Source: JACKAL01 sp964400355 (GTDB lineage: Bacteria; Bdellovibrionota; Bdellovibrionia; Bdellovibrionales; JAGQZY01). From it: 53,742 nucleotides of DNA. The notes under the pieces are model-generated. The model was not told the DNA's origin and did not search any database. It worked only from the letters and a program-made list of their open reading frames with translations. The translations under genes and the position numbers were made by a program. Shown here in pieces: positions 7,806-16,932 of the stretch (positions are counted from its first letter, which is position 1; each line of letters opens with the position of its first letter). The stretch is from assembly GCA_964400355.1 (NCBI GenBank), contig CAYNTO010000022.1, positions 1 through 53,742 on the forward strand, given 5' to 3'.

Positions 7806-10793
7806 ATGTTCAAAGAATTCAGTAGGGCAGTAAAATTCATGGCCTCCATTTCTCAAAATTTATTTTTGAGTCTTCCGCTTTTATTCATTTCACATAACAG
7901 CTTTGCGCAATCTGTGTCGAACCATTTCACCATTGAAGGCCGCCTCTTTATCGATGGTTCTCCAGTAGATGCGGCTGTGGATGTGCAATTGGACATAGTC
8001 GACGATACCGGCACCTGTGTTCTCTATAGCGAAGTTCATAGCAGTAAGAACGTCGCAAGTCCGGACGCCGCCTCAAAGGGCATGTTCTCGCTTCAATTGG
8101 GCGCCGGAGATCAGCAGCTTTTCAGTGCAGGCAGCATGTCTACAATTTTTGCCAACGGCGTTGCAATCACCGGTGACAGCTGCGTGGTGACACCGGTATC
8201 TGGCGCAGCTCGGAAAGTGCGAACGTCAGTACGCCTGGCAGGCGTTGGAAATTTCGTGCCTCTAAGCCCCGACACACTTGTCACTTCGGTCCCTACCGCG
8301 GTATTGGCAGATACAGCACAAAGGCTACAAGGTTTTGGACCGACAGATTTCTACAGAAATATGGGTGCTGATGCTAGCGCAAAAACCGCAAATCAAAATA
8401 CCCTCAACTCATTACTAGCAATCAACCCCACAGATATCTCAAACACCATCGGAGGCAGCAATTCCAATTATGTACGGAGCTCCGCCACCGGGGCTAAAAT
8501 TCCGTCGTTTGCAGCAAATCCAGCCACGCCCAGCGTGGGGGATATGTGGTTCAATACCACTGATAATACGTTTTACTTCCGTAACGGAAGTGGCATAGTG
8601 CCCCTCAACGAAAACGACACGAGCAAGTTGCCACTGGCCGGCGGAACTATGTCGGGTTCCATCACCATGGCTGACGACACCTTATTTGCTGGACATGATT
8701 TGCTCAATACCGGTCACATCACCATGGCCGCTCAAAAGGTGATCGCGATTGGTCGCTATGACTCCACACAACAGACAACTCTCATAGCATCGCTATCCGC
8801 CGTAAACGCTGGCGCCGTGTGGTATAACACCTCAACAAACAAAATGATGTATTGGAACGGCTCCCAAGAACGCGAAATGGCCGATATGACCGATGCTCCC
8901 GGAGATATAGTAGAGGTAAGAACAGCTACCGGTTCGGGACTTACCGGCGGAGTTACGAGTGGCGTTGCGGATATTTCCATAGTGAACGACAATTCAAGCC
9001 TTGAGATATCTGGAAATACTCTTCGAGTAAAAGATGGCGGGATCACTTCCGCAAAAATGAACGCAGGTTCCGTAACCAGCGCCAAACTTGCAGACAGCTC
9101 CGTAACCAGCGCCAAAATCGTCGACGGCACCATTGTGTCCGCAGATGTCGCCAATGTGAGTATTGGAAAAATTGTAAACGCTCCCACCGAGTACTTCACC
9201 TACGCGCCGGCCGGTACAGACTGTACAGATGGTTATGTCCTTAAGTGGACTGTGAATGACCGCTGGGAATGTGCCGCGGACTTAAACACTAATCTTCTCA
9301 CGTCCGTTTTTGGTCGCTCCGGTGCTGTAGTCGCCGTAGCGGGAGACTATACTGCAGCGCAAATCACCAATACTGCCGCTGGAAATATTGCGGCAAATAC
9401 CGCGCAGGCCGCAATCAATGAACTCGATACAGAAAAAGTCGCAAAGTCCGGTGATGCCATGACCGGAAATCTTACGATGAATGCGCAGAACAGTATTCGC
9501 TTTGCAGACGCCGACTCGAGCAACCACGTTTCGCTCCGTGCGCCAGCGGCGATCACATCCAATTTTGTACTCACACTGCCTGCAGATGTAGGTATTCCAG
9601 GACAGGTTCTAACGACCACCTCCGGTGGCTCACTGATTTGGTCGACTCCAGCGGTTGGTGACATCACAAACGTCATCACCAATTCCGGTTCTGCACTGAC
9701 AGGTGGAAGTGCTTCGAACGATGTCACGTTAGCAGTTGTCACCGACGGCACCACTATTGGGATAACATCGAATGCATTGCATGTTATCGATAGTAGCATT
9801 AGCAATTCAAAACTCGCCAACTCCAGCGTCACCACTACGAAACTTGCCGACAACAGCGTCACCAGTGCGAAAATTATCGACGGCTCTATAGTGAATGCCG
9901 ACATCAACGCTTCCGCAGCTATAGCTTGGTCTAAAATTGATAAAACTGGAGCATCGGCTACGGATATTGGCGCCGTTCCAACCAACCGTTCCATTGCCAC
10001 TGGTTCCGGTCTAACGGGTGGTGGCGATTTGACTGCCAATCGAACAATCGCTGTGGCGAACAACGGCATAACATCCACACATATTGACGACGGAACAATT
10101 GCGGATGTCGATATCGGCTCCGTATCCGTTTCAAAAATCACAAGTCCTGCATCCGCTTACTTTAGCTATATGCCAGGTGGAGCTCAGTGCGCAGACGGCC
10201 ACACCCTTAAGTGGACCGCAAGCGATCGTTGGGAATGCTCAGCCGACATTGGCGTTTTGGATCATGGAGCGCTCACAGGATTGAACGATGATGATCACAA
10301 TCAGTACGTAATGCTAGGTGGTCGTTCCTCTGGACAAGTTATTCGCGGTGGAACGTCTGCAGGTGACGATTTAACTCTAGACTCTACCGTATCAGCGACA
10401 AAAGGAACTGTTTTCATTCAGCCAACGGGAGGATCGGTAGTCATTGGAGCAACATCTGCAACCGGCTCGAAACTTCAGGTAAAAGGAGATATCGTTTCTG
10501 CTGCGTACACTTATGGAGCGGGTAGTGACGCTGATTTTTCATACAGCAATAATATTATCTTCCCGAGCACTTTACCGTCGACAAGTTCGATCACGCTTTC
10601 TAACATGAAAACCGGCGGTTCATACACAATTCTTATTAAGAATACTGCAGTTCGGAATTACACTTTTTCTGGATGTGGCAGTTATTCCTACAAACCCTCT
10701 GACCCCGCCACAACGCCGACGTCTGGCGAGACGATATTTACTATCATGTACATGGGTACAAAATGTTATATCGCATGGTCCACTGGTTGGTAA
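7806..10793 (+). CDS. long trimeric-fibre-type surface adhesin
   Basis: The 995-residue protein has a signal peptide ending near SHNSFAQS. An N-terminal domain (about residues 40-170, FTIEGRLFIDGSPVDAAVDV) is followed by a long stalk of low-complexity beta repeats. The stalk has tandem SVTSAKLADSSVTSAKI units near residues 421-440, echoed near 672-695, and repeated GSGLTGG turns. The module LKWTVNDRWECAADL recurs as LKWTASDRWECSADI. Near residues 819-834 is the phage tail-fibre-like motif DHGALTGLNDDDHNQY. The last 100 residues (NYTFSGCGSYSY to CYIAWSTGW) look like a globular tip. This architecture is that of phage tail fibres and of the mosaic adhesive trimeric proteins of Bdellovibrio, which are prey-recognition fibres. 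Trimerisation and prey binding are inferred. The spacing to a good ribosome site is ordinary (GGCGGGAAC). Confidence 0.7.
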   Translation: MFKEFSRAVKFMASISQNLFLSLPLLFISHNSFAQSVSNHFTIEGRLFIDGSPVDAAVDVQLDIVDDTGTCVLYSEVHSSKNVASPDAASKGMFSLQLGAGDQQLFSAGSMSTIFANGVAITGDSCVVTPVSGAARKVRTSVRLAGVGNFVPLSPDTLVTSVPTAVLADTAQRLQGFGPTDFYRNMGADASAKTANQNTLNSLLAINPTDISNTIGGSNSNYVRSSATGAKIPSFAANPATPSVGDMWFNTTDNTFYFRNGSGIVPLNENDTSKLPLAGGTMSGSITMADDTLFAGHDLLNTGHITMAAQKVIAIGRYDSTQQTTLIASLSAVNAGAVWYNTSTNKMMYWNGSQEREMADMTDAPGDIVEVRTATGSGLTGGVTSGVADISIVNDNSSLEISGNTLRVKDGGITSAKMNAGSVTSAKLADSSVTSAKIVDGTIVSADVANVSIGKIVNAPTEYFTYAPAGTDCTDGYVLKWTVNDRWECAADLNTNLLTSVFGRSGAVVAVAGDYTAAQITNTAAGNIAANTAQAAINELDTEKVAKSGDAMTGNLTMNAQNSIRFADADSSNHVSLRAPAAITSNFVLTLPADVGIPGQVLTTTSGGSLIWSTPAVGDITNVITNSGSALTGGSASNDVTLAVVTDGTTIGITSNALHVIDSSISNSKLANSSVTTTKLADNSVTSAKIIDGSIVNADINASAAIAWSKIDKTGASATDIGAVPTNRSIATGSGLTGGGDLTANRTIAVANNGITSTHIDDGTIADVDIGSVSVSKITSPASAYFSYMPGGAQCADGHTLKWTASDRWECSADIGVLDHGALTGLNDDDHNQYVMLGGRSSGQVIRGGTSAGDDLTLDSTVSATKGTVFIQPTGGSVVIGATSATGSKLQVKGDIVSAAYTYGAGSDADFSYSNNIIFPSTLPSTSSITLSNMKTGGSYTILIKNTAVRNYTFSGCGSYSYKPSDPATTPTSGETIFTIMYMGTKCYIAWSTGW

Positions 10794-10794
10794 T

Positions 10795-11035
10795 ATACGA
10801 TTTGAGTTGCATCCAAAGATCCAACGCCTCTCAATTCTCCTGAGTCTTCCATTCATTGGCCGATGGAACAATAATTTTGGCGCCAATATGCTTCTAGCCT
10901 CGAGCTTAGTAGCTTGCAACGGCGCCACGTATACCTTTACAACCACAGGCGCGGCTCAGCCGTTCCAGCTTCCTGCGGGATGGCATTGCAGATGGCAATG
11001 ATGGTTACATGGTCATCGTGGTTTCCGACAATTAA
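10795..11035 (+). pseudogene. decayed fibre-tip-like remnant
   Basis: No intact gene fills the 318 bases between 10793 and 11112. One frame encodes NGATYTFTTTGAAQPFQLPAG (10919-10980 region). A +1 shift near 10983 then reads ADGNDGYMVIVVSDN to a TAA at 11033-11035. Both pieces have the short beta-strand character of the tip of the preceding fibre (compare NYTFSGCG). This suggests an old partial duplication or an alternative tip that has been disabled. The alignment is short and the call is tentative. Confidence 0.3.
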
Positions 11036-11111
11036 TCCAAACTTTCTCATTCCGAGACAGTCCTCAACTTCTTACATTTAATTCCGATACGTTTGTATTG
11101 GGAGATCAACA

Positions 11112-11489
11112 ATGGGGAAATTTAATATGCGTAAATTTATGGCCTTAACGATGATTGCAGGAGTTCTGGGATCATTAACGATTGCTTTCCAGAACTTTAC
11201 TGGCAACGAAGCGGGACCTCAGAAGTCAGCTCCCTCGCTCAATGATGCCCTGAGTGCGGCGCTCAAGTCGGCCGATGCGGAAACGACGGCACAGCAGCTG
11301 GCTCTTAATGTGGAGCCCACACAGGTGGAAAAAGCAAATCTAAAGAAGCATCGTGATCCGCAGGCGATTATCGATAAAACCGAGTCTCTCGAAGAGTCGA
11401 ACACCGATTGGGTACCTAAAGAGGTCCATCGCGACACAACTCCCGAAGATTCGGTCGCTGAAGAAATCAGCGACACCGACGGGAACTAA
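11112..11489 (+). CDS. small membrane-anchored or secreted hypothetical protein
   Basis: The 125-residue product has a hydrophobic N-terminus (FMALTMIAGVLGSLTIAF), either an uncleaved anchor or a signal peptide. A charged, Ala/Glu/Asp-rich and probably disordered remainder ends in a run of acidic residues. GGGAG sits 6 bases before the ATG. It converges on the lipoprotein gene at 11497 with only 7 bases between them. I do not recognise the family. Confidence 0.55.
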   Translation: MGKFNMRKFMALTMIAGVLGSLTIAFQNFTGNEAGPQKSAPSLNDALSAALKSADAETTAQQLALNVEPTQVEKANLKKHRDPQAIIDKTESLEESNTDWVPKEVHRDTTPEDSVAEEISDTDGN

Positions 11490-11496
11490 TTCCAAG

Positions 11497-11979
11497 TTAC
11501 CAATATGTTTGAGTGCAAGCGCTGGCTGTGAAGTTCAAGCTCACGTCAGCCGGAAAACTCATGTCGCTGTAAACAACAGTCGTGATTAGCGTTGAGCGGT
11601 TCAAGCTCACGCGCCAAGTGGCTGTGTCCTCACCATCATCCACATCATTAACAATCGAAACTTCTCCAGTAGATGATCCTGCTTGTCCAGCGGCGTAGAA
11701 CATCGTACCCGAAATCTGTTGGTACTCGTCGTTCACACTTGCCGTAGAGTACACATCACCTGCGCTCGAAAGAACAGCTGTATACTTGACCTCAAGACCG
11801 TTGAGCTGGCTGTTATAGCCCGTAAGACCTGTGATAACACCGCTACAGTTCATCGTCGCCGTGATCTTGCCACCAGCGCCCGGAGCGCCTGGAGCGCCGT
11901 CTTTACCCTTGGTACATGCGCCCAAAGACAAAGCTAAAACCGAAGCCGCAATAATAGAAACAAATTTATTCAATCCCAT
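11497..11979 (-). CDS. lipoprotein with short collagen-like segment
   Basis: The 160-residue protein has a lipobox (ALSLGAC) and, directly after the lipidated Cys, the segment KGKDGAPGAPGAGG, a brief Gly-X-Y stretch common in bacterial lipoproteins with a flexible stalk. The rest is a beta-rich domain with two Cys (MNCSG and SACTQ near the end). ATG 11979 follows GGGGGA and starts the signal peptide directly; the frame extends four codons further upstream. The function is unknown, and it lies alone on its strand. Confidence 0.6.
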   Translation of the reverse strand: MGLNKFVSIIAASVLALSLGACTKGKDGAPGAPGAGGKITATMNCSGVITGLTGYNSQLNGLEVKYTAVLSSAGDVYSTASVNDEYQQISGTMFYAAGQAGSSTGEVSIVNDVDDGEDTATWRVSLNRSTLITTVVYSDMSFPADVSLNFTASACTQTYW

Positions 11980-12100
11980 AGAATCCCCCATTACCCAGGT
12001 ACTATTACAAGATCTGGGCCGGGTGGGGTGGGGGGCGCAAATGCCTTTTATCCGCTAAGGGCGTTGAACGGCTGAGGATTGTTAAACAGCTGTCTAAAAT

Positions 12101-13021
12101 TTAGATAGGAGATGAATCCGTATGTTGAGATGAATTGGCACTGCGAAGTGCCGCTAGATCGGCACTCTTCAGGTTGAGATCCATCTGTTGGTAGGCAAAT
12201 TCGATTTTACGTTCCTTAAATAATCGGACGATCACCACGCGAATATCGCTCGTGATAGGTTCGATGCGCCAAATATCTTCGGACCAAAAACGCAAGTCAA
12301 ATTCCAATGCCGAATCTCCAAAATTCTTGAGCAATACCACCGGTGGTGGCTCACGCATCACGCGGTCATGACCTTTAGCAGCTTCCACCATAGTGTCCAT
12401 GACAAGCTGAATATCTGTGTCGTAAGCGACGCTCGCTTTTATGTGGTGGCGAATTTTTTGGTCCCCGTAACTCTCATTGGTGACCTCTTCAGACACAAAG
12501 CGCGAATTGGGCACTATAATAGTAACATTGTCGCGCGTCTGCACGACTGTGGAGCGCACGCGTATATCCACCACGCGCCCTTCGGTGTTACCCACGATCA
12601 CGATGTCGCCCACTTTAATGGGGCGCTCGATCAATAACATGAGTCCAGAGATAAAATTTTGCGTGATATTTTGTAAGCCAAAGCCCACACCGACCATCAC
12701 AATCGCGCCGATGGCAGTGAGTGATGTGAGTGACACGCCCAAATTGTCGAGCGCGAACAAAATCCCCACAATGATTGCCGCGTAACCGATAAATTTTTCG
12801 AGGGAGTCGCGAACACCGGAATCCACGTCGCGCATCTTTAGAGTGCGGCTCAGCGCACGCCCGACATACTTACCAACGCGGGATGCGATGAACACGATCA
12901 GAATGGAAATAACGATACCGGCAATGGTCAGTTTGGAATTGCTAAATTCCGCAAACGGCTTAGAGACCAGGTCTTGAAGATTTGCAAATTGCTCGGTCAA
13001 CGGTTTTAATCGTTCATTCAC
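12101..13021 (-). CDS. MscS-family mechanosensitive channel
   Basis: The 306-residue inner-membrane channel opens on membrane tension to release solutes during hypo-osmotic shock. Three hydrophobic segments are visible (about residues 31-52, 72-92 and 97-130). The third is the pore helix with small-residue packing (VGVGFGLQNITQNFISGL) followed by the family signature ERPIKVGDIV. A beta domain (EGRVVDIRVRSTVVQTRDN, then the PNSRF motif) and a C-terminal alpha/beta domain follow. Its length is that of a minimal MscS protein (E. coli MscS is 286). No clear ribosome site precedes ATG 13021. Confidence 0.9.
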   Translation of the reverse strand: MNERLKPLTEQFANLQDLVSKPFAEFSNSKLTIAGIVISILIVFIASRVGKYVGRALSRTLKMRDVDSGVRDSLEKFIGYAAIIVGILFALDNLGVSLTSLTAIGAIVMVGVGFGLQNITQNFISGLMLLIERPIKVGDIVIVGNTEGRVVDIRVRSTVVQTRDNVTIIVPNSRFVSEEVTNESYGDQKIRHHIKASVAYDTDIQLVMDTMVEAAKGHDRVMREPPPVVLLKNFGDSALEFDLRFWSEDIWRIEPITSDIRVVIVRLFKERKIEFAYQQMDLNLKSADLAALRSANSSQHTDSSPI

Positions 13022-13041
13022 GTTCGGTATTTCCTATTCCG

Positions 13042-13491
13042 CTAACAGCCACTGATGCCCACAAAATCCAGCATTTCCCATTCGACCACATAATCGTACT
13101 CGCCGGCTTTGACTCCATTGGAGTAGTACAGGATGTCGAGGGAGCTCGAATAGGCTGTCTGACCATTGGCGTGAAACCAATTTTTTGTGGAGTTGTTGTA
13201 CGCGGTTTGCCCATTACTAAAGAACCATTTCTTTGTGGAATTCGAAAACGCTGTCTGGCCACCACTATAAAACATATTCTTGGTGGTATTGGAATAGGCC
13301 ACGGTGCCGGAAGGGTTGTACCAGTTTTTAACAGTTTTCGAGTACGCCAACTTGCCATTGGCGTGATAGAGATTTTCAGTGCAGGAGTTTACCGGCGCAC
13401 TAAAACATGCCATGCGGCGGATGGAATTCACTGTGCTCGGGCACTCGGCCTGCGCTGCAAAAGACATAAAAAGTGTGATGAGGGCAATCAT
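13042..13491 (-). CDS. secreted MORN-like repeat protein
   Basis: The 149-residue product has a signal peptide (LITLFMSFAAQA). Six to seven tandem repeats of about 16 residues follow, with consensus NGQTAYSNSTKNWF, resembling MORN/YwqK-type repeats. Cys residues at the N- and C-terminal ends could close the repeat stack. GGAGA lies 9 bases before the ATG. The start overlaps the stop of the upstream beta-helix gene by 4 bp, so the two are coupled and probably act together in the envelope. Repeats of this type also occur in toxin-antitoxin annotation, but nothing here supports that use. Confidence 0.6.
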   Translation of the reverse strand: MIALITLFMSFAAQAECPSTVNSIRRMACFSAPVNSCTENLYHANGKLAYSKTVKNWYNPSGTVAYSNTTKNMFYSGGQTAFSNSTKKWFFSNGQTAYNNSTKNWFHANGQTAYSSSLDILYYSNGVKAGEYDYVVEWEMLDFVGISGC

Positions 13492-14567
13492 TGTGGTTCT
13501 CCACTTAAAAGTTGCGCCGCAGTTTCAGCGGCGCAGGTTAAACCTTTTTCTAAAATCAATGAACCTGGAAAATAGGATGTGCAGTTGAGGGTGGGATGTA
13601 AAATACTTACGGACTCCAGTAGAATGTTCTGGCAGATGTGATTGACGTAAACTCCGGCCTTGCCGCCAGAAATTTGAGTGTCGATGATCGCGTTTCCATC
13701 ACAGGAATTGGGAATTAATGTAGATGTGCCATCAGCGAGTTTTTGTCGGCTGCCATCAAAATAAAATCCAAAAGTAGAGTTATTTGCGATCTCTAAGCGG
13801 CGATAGATATTGTGGCCGACTTGCGCAGAGAACACACCATTGTCTCCATTGTCGAAGATGCGCCCGTCTTCAAAGATATTGCCTTGGAAATCGATATCTA
13901 CCGATATCCCCGAATAGCCATTGCCATTGAGTTCGAAATTGCGAACTGTGCAGTTGCGCGTCTCGTACCCGGCGAATCCATCAAAAAAGTTGTCATAGGA
14001 TTTAAAGCCATCGATCAAAATATCGGAGGAAATTTTTTCTAGCACAATACCGCCAGAGAGGTGCCCGTGAGTCACAACGTCCTCGATCACTACCGAATGC
14101 GCGGCGCGAATCGTGATTCCGTTGTTGCGGATCATGTAGCCAGGATCTTCACCACAAAAAGTACTCATCTGTTTTTTAAAATCGTAGCACTCATGTTCTT
14201 TTTGATTGGAGTGAGTGTGCCGATTGCCATTGATCGTGAGTCCAGACACGGCCAAATTGCGGGTGCTCTTGATCGGATAAAAGCGCAAGCCCTGTTTTGA
14301 ACGGCGGCGGGTGGTTTTGGGTTCGCCCAATACAACCACCGGAAGTGCAAGTCCGTCATCGACGCGTAAAATGGTTTTTGAGCTGCCGGCTCCACGCAGC
14401 GAAACGTTATCGCGATTAATTATGATGGGTGCTTTGCAGGAATACGTGCCAGGTCCAAGAACCACTTCGCCGCCCGCTGGCGGGAGCGCAGCGATTTGTG
14501 AGTTGATGTTGTCGCAAGTGAGGGGGCTTGTTGCAGAGGCCACTGACAATAGAAGTTGTAAAATCAT
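13488..14567 (-). CDS. secreted right-handed beta-helix protein
   Basis: The 359-residue exported protein opens like many pectate-lyase-superfamily proteins: INSQIAALPPAGGEVVLGPG, then repeated short strands with Asn ladders (NLAVSGLTINGN, NNGITIRAAHSVVIEDVV, GYSGISVDIDFQGNIFEDG). This indicates a parallel beta-helix that binds or cleaves polysaccharide. Catalytic residues could not be assigned. ATG 14567 was preferred over ATG 14576 because GGAGA then has a normal spacing and the signal peptide (ILQLLLSVASATS) starts at once. It overlaps the MORN-like gene by 4 bp. Substrate is unknown. Confidence 0.65.
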   Translation of the reverse strand: MILQLLLSVASATSPLTCDNINSQIAALPPAGGEVVLGPGTYSCKAPIIINRDNVSLRGAGSSKTILRVDDGLALPVVVLGEPKTTRRRSKQGLRFYPIKSTRNLAVSGLTINGNRHTHSNQKEHECYDFKKQMSTFCGEDPGYMIRNNGITIRAAHSVVIEDVVTHGHLSGGIVLEKISSDILIDGFKSYDNFFDGFAGYETRNCTVRNFELNGNGYSGISVDIDFQGNIFEDGRIFDNGDNGVFSAQVGHNIYRRLEIANNSTFGFYFDGSRQKLADGTSTLIPNSCDGNAIIDTQISGGKAGVYVNHICQNILLESVSILHPTLNCTSYFPGSLILEKGLTCAAETAAQLLSGEPQ

Positions 14568-14594
14568 GTCGTTCATTCTCCGTAAGCCTTAGAT

Positions 14595-15893
14595 CTACCT
14601 GGGCATCACGTAGGGTGATGGGGGGTAGTAGGATGTTGTTTTGTATTTAAAGTGAATATAGTCTCTTGCAGTGGTGGATTTAGAAATATCCTGACGTAAA
14701 GTGGAAGCGGCCACGATATTATCGGCATATTCAAACTGAGTGGCCTGCTCGTACGAGGTCACAGCCGTTTTAACATTACTCGCAAGAATTTCCACAGCGT
14801 AACTGGCGCGTTTGTCGTAATTGGTTTCTCCTAGCGCACTTGCAAAGTCCAAATAGTGATAGGGGTCTTGATCCTCATTATTCAGTGACCAACCATGCAG
14901 GCCATAGTCTTCATAGGACGTCACTCGAATTCCTTCTGGCGGAGGGATGAGTTGATGGTGCACGCTTTTGTGATCCCGGTAGTACACTTTGAGGGAGTCC
15001 GAGTCGTGGGCCTCGTCGGTGAGGATTTCGGGAGTGTCTAATTCTGTTTTCCACAACATACTGCTGTAAGCGACCAATGCTGTGTGCGGGCTCGCTTGCC
15101 ACGCAAAGTTTTCCCGTGTGTACCAATAGCTATCGATAACCATGTTGGCATCGTCGCCCTCATTCATATCCACCTGAAGTGCACCACAAAATAAGCCGTT
15201 CTCCACGAGGAGTAAAAATGTGGAGGTGTGTGAATTGCGAGCGTAGCCAAAGACTTTGCGAACGACGGGAAAGTCCTCTCCTGCGGAGTTCTCAGGTAAA
15301 CTTTCGCCAAAAATGCGGTGGGCGGCAAGGCGTAAAGAGGCGCCCTGAATTTGTTTGTAGCCGGAAAATCGCAAGTAGGCACTCGAGCGGATGTTGAACA
15401 GTTGAGGGTAACCTCCGTGAGGTGAGGCATGACCAATGATCATTTCGGTGAGAACACGACCCGCTGGTGGTATTGCATTCTTATCGATAGAGGGCTGAAT
15501 GCTTTTTGATGAATAGTCCACATTCGCGTCCTCCCAGCTTTTCAGTTGAAACGTGGCTCCGCCATCATCGGAGATATAAATATCCATTCCCAAATTGTTC
15601 AAAGCTGCACGTGGTTTGGCTAAGAAGTAAAAATTATGCTGATCCAATATTTTGGGGCTCGTGATGGCCAGTTCCTCTTGGTAGACCAAGCCGATGTCCC
15701 AAGGATTCCCGGTGGCCGGCGGATCAAGCATGGGAACGGGTTCAATCACCGGTTTATTGTAAACGCTCTGGCAGCTGGCAAAGGCTTGAGTGCGCAGATG
15801 GTTCATTGTCATAGTGGTCCCGCCCGCCTTGGCGTGTAGTGTCCAAGCGAACGAGCAGAGAATGAGTAGCGAGTGAAAAAAGGGGGAGTTCAT
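14595..15893 (-). CDS. OpgG/MdoG-like periplasmic glucan biosynthesis protein
   Basis: The protein of about 432 residues has a signal peptide (FHSLLILCSFAWTLHAKA). Several blocks resemble the OpgG/OpgD family, which backbone-modifies osmoregulated periplasmic glucans. These are GASLRLAA followed by ENSAGEDFPVVRKVFGYA (family: GASYFRA...GEEFPxFREFW), a later LVAYSSMLW segment, and ILTDEAHDSDSL (family: RPEVHDSDGL). It is shorter than the usual 500 or so residues and divergent at the C-terminus. No opgH glycosyltransferase is in the window. It lies just downstream, in transcription order upstream, of the beta-helix gene (27 bp gap), so the three genes to 13042 may form a polysaccharide-related operon. 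Start 15893 was chosen for its signal peptide; a TTG at 15929 is possible. Confidence 0.6.
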   Translation of the reverse strand: MNSPFFHSLLILCSFAWTLHAKAGGTTMTMNHLRTQAFASCQSVYNKPVIEPVPMLDPPATGNPWDIGLVYQEELAITSPKILDQHNFYFLAKPRAALNNLGMDIYISDDGGATFQLKSWEDANVDYSSKSIQPSIDKNAIPPAGRVLTEMIIGHASPHGGYPQLFNIRSSAYLRFSGYKQIQGASLRLAAHRIFGESLPENSAGEDFPVVRKVFGYARNSHTSTFLLLVENGLFCGALQVDMNEGDDANMVIDSYWYTRENFAWQASPHTALVAYSSMLWKTELDTPEILTDEAHDSDSLKVYYRDHKSVHHQLIPPPEGIRVTSYEDYGLHGWSLNNEDQDPYHYLDFASALGETNYDKRASYAVEILASNVKTAVTSYEQATQFEYADNIVAASTLRQDISKSTTARDYIHFKYKTTSYYPPSPYVMPR

Positions 15894-16079
15894 GTATTTC
15901 AGTCGTAGCATCGCGCTCGTTACTCTCAAAATTAAATCTCTATTTTGGAAAAAATGCCTTTGAGCGGCATCGGCAATCGCTGGTCAAAATAACTACAACT
16001 CACGTGAAATGTGCACGAATTTACACAAAAACTACCCTTTGTTGACGTAGAAACAGACCCTACTCCAAAGCACCAACTT

Positions 16080-16688
16080 CTAAAACGAAGAGTTCGGGGT
16101 CTCTAAAAATTCCAGCTCCTCATCAGTGGATTTACGCCCCAAAATAGCGTTTCTGTGGGGATAGCGCCCAAAGCGGTCAATAATTTTTTTATGTAGCTTT
16201 TCGAACTTGAGTTGCTCTTCCAGGCCATTTTGCGCAAACAGCAACACCGCATACTGATGGATTCTTTTATCTTCGCTGTGCATGTACGGCATGTACAGAA
16301 ACGCTTTCTGTTCGGCGGTTAACTTTTCGTCCAGATTCAGGCTGATCGCCTCACGCGCCAAGTTCAATGCCATCTCATCGCCGGTAAATGCCTGAGGAGT
16401 TCCGCGAAAAATATTGCGTGGAAACTGATCGAGGACGATGATCTCAGCCAGCCGTCCCTCAGCCGTTTCGCGCCAATGTGCCATTTTACCATCGCGAACT
16501 TCATTGAAGACAGAGGTGAAACGCGCGCGCAGCATATCATCAAATTCTTTTGAGGGTTCGAACCAGTCACTCGGGTCAATTTCGTGAAACCAAAAGTCTA
16601 GAATGTCTTGGTAATCCACAACGTGTTCCTGTGCTTCGATGTGCTGCGGTCTTAAGATGGAGGCGTCTGTTTTTGTAATGTTCATCAT
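16080..16688 (-). CDS. DUF924 family protein
   Basis: The 202-residue cytosolic protein carries the DUF924 landmarks. These are DILDFWFHE near the start, RFTSVFNEVRDGKMAHWRET, the core LAEIIVLDQFPRNIFRGTP, FLYMPYMHSEDKRIHQ, and FGRYPHRNAILGR near the end. The fold is an all-alpha TPR-like bundle and its biochemical role is unknown. ATG 16688 was chosen because the matching region begins soon after it; the frame extends 31 codons upstream without family similarity. It is divergent from the hemerythrin gene, with about 240 bases of AT-rich spacer between. Confidence 0.85.
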   Translation of the reverse strand: MMNITKTDASILRPQHIEAQEHVVDYQDILDFWFHEIDPSDWFEPSKEFDDMLRARFTSVFNEVRDGKMAHWRETAEGRLAEIIVLDQFPRNIFRGTPQAFTGDEMALNLAREAISLNLDEKLTAEQKAFLYMPYMHSEDKRIHQYAVLLFAQNGLEEQLKFEKLHKKIIDRFGRYPHRNAILGRKSTDEELEFLETPNSSF

Positions 16689-16932
16689 GGAACAATAATA
16701 AGGGCGCACAATAAAAAGGTCGATAAGCGTCCTATGTAGATATTGTGCATATTTTTGCAAATGTGTGAACGGCATGACCATGGGGCGCCAATCTTTGAAT
16801 TCCTATTCGTTTCACATAAGGTGGTGCCAAAAATGGATCCGTTATGTGCAGATGTTTACATATTATATTAACTGGAGAGCGATAATTCCCACATCAAGTG
16901 ACTGTAGCATAATTGAATACGCAGGAGGAACC

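Noticed and set aside
9347..10141. 264-codon minus-strand frame inside the fibre gene
   Set aside because: It is a shadow of the repetitive fibre sequence; Ala/Val/Ser-rich composition follows from the repeats.
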